In this document: positions 8,501-9,886 of the stretch, in pieces | How positions within the stretch are numbered: the first letter of the stretch is position 1 | Layout: each line of letters opens with the position of its first letter | Notes under the pieces: model-generated | The model's database searches: none | What the model was told of the DNA's origin: nothing | Seen by the model: the letters and a program-made list of their open reading frames with translations, nothing else | Position numbers and translations under genes: made by a program | Assembly: GCA_002697705.1 (NCBI GenBank) | Contig: NZXL01000050.1 | Span: forward strand, 14,141 to 24,026 | DNA length: 9,886 nt | Source: Methanobacteriota archaeon | GTDB lineage: Archaea > Thermoplasmatota > Poseidoniia > Poseidoniales > Poseidoniaceae | Direction of reading: 5' to 3'

Positions 8501-9886
8501 TCTGGGAAGGCGTCACCATCGGTGTTAACCGGCAGTGCTGGGTCAAGTGGATGTGAATCGGGACCTGCGAAACAAACGCCGTCAACTGCATCAGGACCAT
8601 CACAGAATCCATCACCATCGGTGTCAGGATTAAGTGAATCAGTACCATTGGTTGCTTCATCAACATCAGGTGTTCCATCAGCATCATCGTCCAAATCCTC
8701 GACTAAGTCATATGGCGGTAGTCCAGTATCTGGATAATCATCCGGTAACTGGTCAGGCATACCATCACCATCGGTGTCTTCCAAAATCTCAAGCCAGAAA
8801 GTGGATTCAACACTTCTTGGCTCAGAAGTATTAGCCCATAGAGTGAATGTTGTATTCTCCATAGCTTCAATTGGAGTTCCGCTAATTACTCCGGTTGTGA
8901 CATTGAGTGTCAAACCAGCAGGCAAATCAGGGGATACCGCCCAAATAGCGCCAGGAACGGCGTTAGCAGGAGGAAGTGGTGTCATCTCAGTATTGTTGAC
9001 AAGTACAGTTGGGCCAAGTGGACCGGTTCCAACTGGGTTGGAGTCAGGACCAGCAATACAAATTGGCAATACTGAATTTGGACCATCACAAATTCCGTCA
9101 TTATCGGTATCTGGGTCAAGTGGGTCAGTTCCCATATCACCAGAACCATTGAATATCCCAGTTCCAGTTTCAGCAGTATCAAGAGCACCATCATTATCAT
9201 CGTCTAGATCTTCGATTAAGTCGTAATTCACATCATTGGTTGGATAATCAATAGGTAGTTGATTTGGCATTCCATCGCCGTCTGTATCCTCGAGAACTTG
9301 AAGTTCAAAGTTAAAGAATACGCCACCTTGGCTGTTATTTCCGTAAACAGTGTAAGTAGTATTATCCATTACTTCTGTTGGAGTACCAGAAATAACACCT
9401 GTCTGTGGATTTATAGTGACTCCTTCTGGCAAGTCAGGAGAGATCTCATAAACACCGTTTTCAATAGTGTATTTTGGATTTAGCATAACCATTGCAGTAT
9501 TATTGACTAGGTATACTGCTCCATCAACAGCAACTCCAAAGTCTTCATCAGGACCTGCTACACATATGATATTGCCTTGAAGGTCATAAACATCGATTGG
9601 ACCATCACAAATACCATCGTTATCAGTGTCTGGGTCAAGTGGGTCAGTTCCAGTGTCGGTTGCATCGTTGTAAACACCAGTGTTGGTTTCATTGACGTCC
9701 TCAATACCGTCACCATCATCATCCAAGTCCTCAACAAGTTCAGGATCGCTGGTTGATGGTGGATTCAGGGTATCTGGGTCACCATCACCGTCAGTATCGG
9801 TATCAGCCGATGGGTCGAGTGGGAAGGCGTCTGGGCCTGCTACACAGTCTGGTGGTGAAGCAACAGGTCCGTCACACATTCCGTCG
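5533..9886 (-). CDS. Membrane-spanning TSP3/Ig-like surface protein with cytoplasmic coiled coil and tandem HhH domains (5' end beyond window)
   Basis: The frame is open at the right edge and ends at TGA (5533-5535). The first Met in view (codon at 9879) is internal, inside a repeated DG(M/I/F/V)CDGP motif, so the true start and any signal peptide lie outside. Numbering from that Met gives 1448 visible residues. Residues 1-812 are an acidic ectodomain of DxDxDG calcium-loop repeats (thrombospondin type 3 style) with Ig-like domains near 120-197, 288-365 and 650-740. Residues 813-835 are a transmembrane helix, preceded by a GDGDDDDEE cluster and followed by RDK, which suggests outside-to-inside orientation. 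Residues 836-978 form a beta-rich domain I do not recognise, 979-1193 a Lys/Glu/Ala coiled-coil-like segment, 1213-1278 a small beta module, and 1279-1340 and 1382-1443 two HhH domains. The protein probably links calcium-stabilised surface modules to something inside the cell. The architecture is seen; the function is inferred. Confidence 0.93.
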   Translation of the reverse strand, partial: DGMCDGPVASPPDCVAGPDAFPLDPSADTDTDGDGDPDTLNPPSTSDPELVEDLDDDGDGIEDVNETNTGVYNDATDTGTDPLDPDTDNDGICDGPIDVYDLQGNIICVAGPDEDFGVAVDGAVYLVNNTAMVMLNPKYTIENGVYEISPDLPEGVTINPQTGVISGTPTEVMDNTTYTVYGNNSQGGVFFNFELQVLEDTDGDGMPNQLPIDYPTNDVNYDLIEDLDDDNDGALDTAETGTGIFNGSGDMGTDPLDPDTDNDGICDGPNSVLPICIAGPDSNPVGTGPLGPTVLVNNTEMTPLPPANAVPGAIWAVSPDLPAGLTLNVTTGVISGTPIEAMENTTFTLWANTSEPRSVESTFWLEILEDTDGDGMPDQLPDDYPDTGLPPYDLVEDLDDDADGTPDVDEATNGTDSLNPDTDGDGFCDGPDAVDGVCFAGPDSHPLDPALPVNTDGDAFPDDDPDGEGGLIADDDDDNDGYLDAVEIACLSNKTDVNDVPSDMDGDGICDNEDNDMDGDGILNVDETNTGIYNSTSDTGTDPANPDSDGDGVCDGPATPDVAICVAGPDAFPNDPAASLDTDGDGMPDELNGNSTTGLIEDIDDDNDTIFDETELMCGTDPKVVNLLPDMDGDGICDALDDIIDLDFNLTYESQYVDLFVNKTMVDFLPNVTGIGEVASWEIEGDIPEGLTFGWSPARDAMLDGGIRGTPTNYTEEPVNVTVWANNSNYQHSFVLSITVFNDTDNDSLPDSLPANYTGNITVDHDDDNDGYFDQDELDCGSDPLDTSSNPENTEGDICDQLKGDGDDDDEENKLVWWCFPLCFLLLLLLLVPLILLRDKVITTYDDAEPENTTSKPKFAEGGGTKDSPFILKPLKTVKPGSIVVSKELITITDITPGLKVKSQDYFDRENESRFMMQDDSGSEEGTRMIIADDDGVMKFRLLFDDSHDPTLAGGEFRGAVKVGRRSVYFTWDIKVKPDPEYVKEQKRLEAERKKAKKQREKEAAEAEKNAKIEAELAAAAEAEQKAKLEAEEAEAAKKAEEEALAAIAVAEAEEKAQKKAEEKAQKKAEKDAKAAEAKAKKEADAADKKAKKEAEEAEKKAKSEADAKAAKEVEAKAEEEAKKKAEKDAKAAEAKAKKEADAADKKAKEEADAKAAKEAEAKAAKEAEAKAKKAAAKKPATTKEAKKEEEIQRVKSRAKTIDFKVLGTASSTKLKSEVKKGAKTLEVADAKEFADAGSAAITDDKGSTIISWTGKDGNTLTGVGGITRVFGKASVVMVKDDLQVIKGIGPFIEEKLNALGITTYRQIANMTAKLETQVNEAIEFFPGRVKRDQWVNQAKILLGEDVKLDEKALKQAEELERIAQKAETIDFATLGVATIDEKDDLQTIKGIGPFIAEKLYALGIYTFEQVGNMTPKIEEEVNKAIEFFPGRVKRDEWAKQAREFHKGKK
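5536..6045 (-). other. Two helix-hairpin-helix (KGIGPF) domains at the C-terminus
   Basis: Two homologous copies of about 60 residues lie at 5860-6045 and 5548-5736, 103 codons apart. Both start DDLQxIKGIGPFI, continue EKLxALGI and (A/G)NMT, and end in EAIEFFPGRVKRD or KAIEFFPGRVKRD, then WxxQA. The GIG hairpin between two helices is the classic HhH signature of non-sequence-specific DNA binding. The closest style I know, with PGRxxRDxWxxQA after the hairpin, is the HhH module appended to ribosomal protein L21 and some NADH dehydrogenase subunits, whose partner is not necessarily DNA. Each copy is preceded by a matching ETIDF/KTIDF...LG(T/V)A lead-in, so the duplicated unit is longer than the HhH core. 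Confidence 0.85.
6045..6246 (-). other. Small beta module inserted before the first HhH domain
   Basis: Visible residues 1213-1278 read as short beta strands: GAKTLEVADAKEF, AGSAAITDD, STIISWTGKDGNTLTGV, ITRVF. The pattern 'TLxVxDxxxFxxxGxxxI...ISWTGxxGNxLTGV' resembles a small beta element found in phage-tail and surface proteins. That match is from memory and weak. It has no counterpart before the second HhH copy, where only the TIDF...LGVAT lead-in remains. Confidence 0.45.
6302..6945 (-). other. Lys/Glu/Ala-rich coiled-coil or charged single-helix segment
   Basis: About 215 residues (visible 979-1193) consist almost only of Ala, Lys and Glu/Asp, starting EYVKEQKRLEAERKKAKK and ending near EEEIQRVKSR. 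Motifs such as AEAKAKKEADAADKKAK, KAAKEAEAK and KAEEKAQKKAEE recur. The composition recalls TolA-like periplasmic helices and stable single alpha-helices; here it lies on the side predicted to be cytoplasmic. It would form a rod of roughly 30 nm if fully helical (0.15 nm per residue). Low complexity makes homology calls unreliable here. Confidence 0.85.
6439..6689 (-). repeat. Perfect 80-bp direct repeat within the coiled-coil coding region
   Basis: Positions 6439-6518 and 6610-6689 are identical over 80 bp with an offset of 171 bp, or 57 codons, so the frame is kept. They encode the peptide around KAEKDAKAAEAKAKKEADAA twice. Identity including silent positions points to a recent duplication or gene conversion rather than only constraint on composition. 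Confidence 0.92.
6946..7330 (-). other. Unrecognised beta-rich juxtamembrane cytoplasmic domain
   Basis: Between the membrane helix and the coiled coil lie about 125 residues with alternating hydrophobic strands and turns. Landmarks are GGTKDSPFILKP, PGSIVVSKELITITDI, a charged loop DRENESRF, MIIADDDGVMKFRLLF, and the closing GRRSVYFTWDIKVKPD. It resembles a compact Ig-like or beta-sandwich fold with none of the ISGTP consensus. I cannot assign it to a family. Its placement suggests a cytoplasmic, membrane-proximal adaptor. Confidence 0.55.
7375..7443 (-). other. Single transmembrane helix of the TSP3/HhH protein
   Basis: Twenty-three uncharged, mainly hydrophobic residues (visible residues 813-835) begin LVWWCFPLCF, continue with seven leucines, and end VPLILL. 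An acidic cluster lies on the N-terminal side and RDK on the C-terminal side. By the positive-inside rule the ectodomain is outside and the Lys-rich region is cytoplasmic. Two cysteines and two prolines within the segment are unusual for a simple anchor. Confidence 0.92.
7444..9886 (-). other. Acidic calcium-binding ectodomain: TSP3-like repeats, cysteine loops and three Ig-like domains
   Basis: The outer part of the membrane protein is dominated by DxDxDGxxD loops of the thrombospondin type 3 / EF-loop kind (for example DTDNDGICDGP, DTDGDGMPDQLP, DLDDDGDGIEDV), which bind Ca2+ in known families. Three segments of about 80-90 residues interrupt them: 9290-9520 and 8785-9018, both clearly He_PIG-like with GVISGTP, and 7660-7930, a degenerate copy with IRGTPTN. 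Each ends in a strand followed by a new calcium loop. Three modules of the form E(L/I)xC...P.D.DGDGICD occur near 8340-8440, 7970-8045 and 7490-7555; two carry CG(T/S)DP. Several N-x-S/T sites (NNT, NTT, NKT, NYT) could be N-glycosylated if the protein is archaeal. The membrane-proximal end is a run of Asp/Glu. Confidence 0.85.

Noticed and set aside
7940..9226. Plus-strand Ser/Pro-rich frames opposite the calcium repeats
   Set aside because: Reverse complements of GAT/GAC/GGT-rich calcium-loop codons read as Ser/Pro/Ile; no independent evidence for a gene.
9877..9879. ATG as the start of the membrane protein
   Set aside because: The frame continues upstream to the window edge, and this Met is the variable residue of a DG-x-CDGP motif that recurs four more times, so it is internal.

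Overview
The window holds two very large same-strand (minus) protein genes and almost nothing else. Both genes are cut by a window edge. Reading in transcription order (high to low coordinates), gene B (9886 to 5533, 5' end missing) is followed after a 58-bp gap by gene A (5474 to 1, 3' end missing). About 99% of the window is coding. I see no RNA genes, mobile elements, CRISPR arrays or enzymes. All the plus-strand open frames lie antisense to repetitive parts of these two genes.

Gene B encodes a membrane-spanning modular protein. Its outer part is very acidic, with thrombospondin-type-3-like calcium loops (DxDxDG), recurring CDGP...AGPD cysteine loops and three Ig-like (He_PIG-type) domains. 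A single leucine-rich transmembrane helix follows (7375-7443). The inner part of about 613 residues has an unrecognised beta-rich domain, roughly 215 residues of Lys/Glu/Ala-rich helix, a small beta module, and two helix-hairpin-helix (HhH) domains with KGIGPF motifs at the C-terminus. The part facing outside thus resembles an adhesion or S-layer-associated protein, while the part facing inside resembles a cytoskeletal linker ending in possible nucleic-acid- or protein-binding modules.

Gene A encodes a probable secreted protein. It has a basic N-terminus with a hydrophobic segment, a linker of about 60 residues, then an uninterrupted array of about 89-residue He_PIG-type Ig-like repeats. Nineteen complete units and the start of a twentieth are visible. 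The frame stays open from 5474 to the left edge (1824 codons plus 2 bases) and I saw no cysteine in it. Units near the N-terminus are divergent and the later ones more alike, with signs of block duplication.

Organism: the style (moderate-to-low G+C by eye, giant Ig/TSP3 surface proteins with 'CGTDP...DGDGICD' modules, a Lys/Ala/Glu coiled coil joined to HhH) reminds me most of planktonic marine Euryarchaeota (Marine Group II, Poseidoniales). This is an inference from protein style, since no marker gene is present and a marine bacterium is not excluded. The two genes share the Ig-like fold, the strand and a short gap with no obvious terminator, so they are probably co-transcribed. The simplest model is a cell-surface complex in which B is the anchored, calcium-dependent, cytoplasm-coupled component and A a long fibrous partner. 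That model is a hypothesis.
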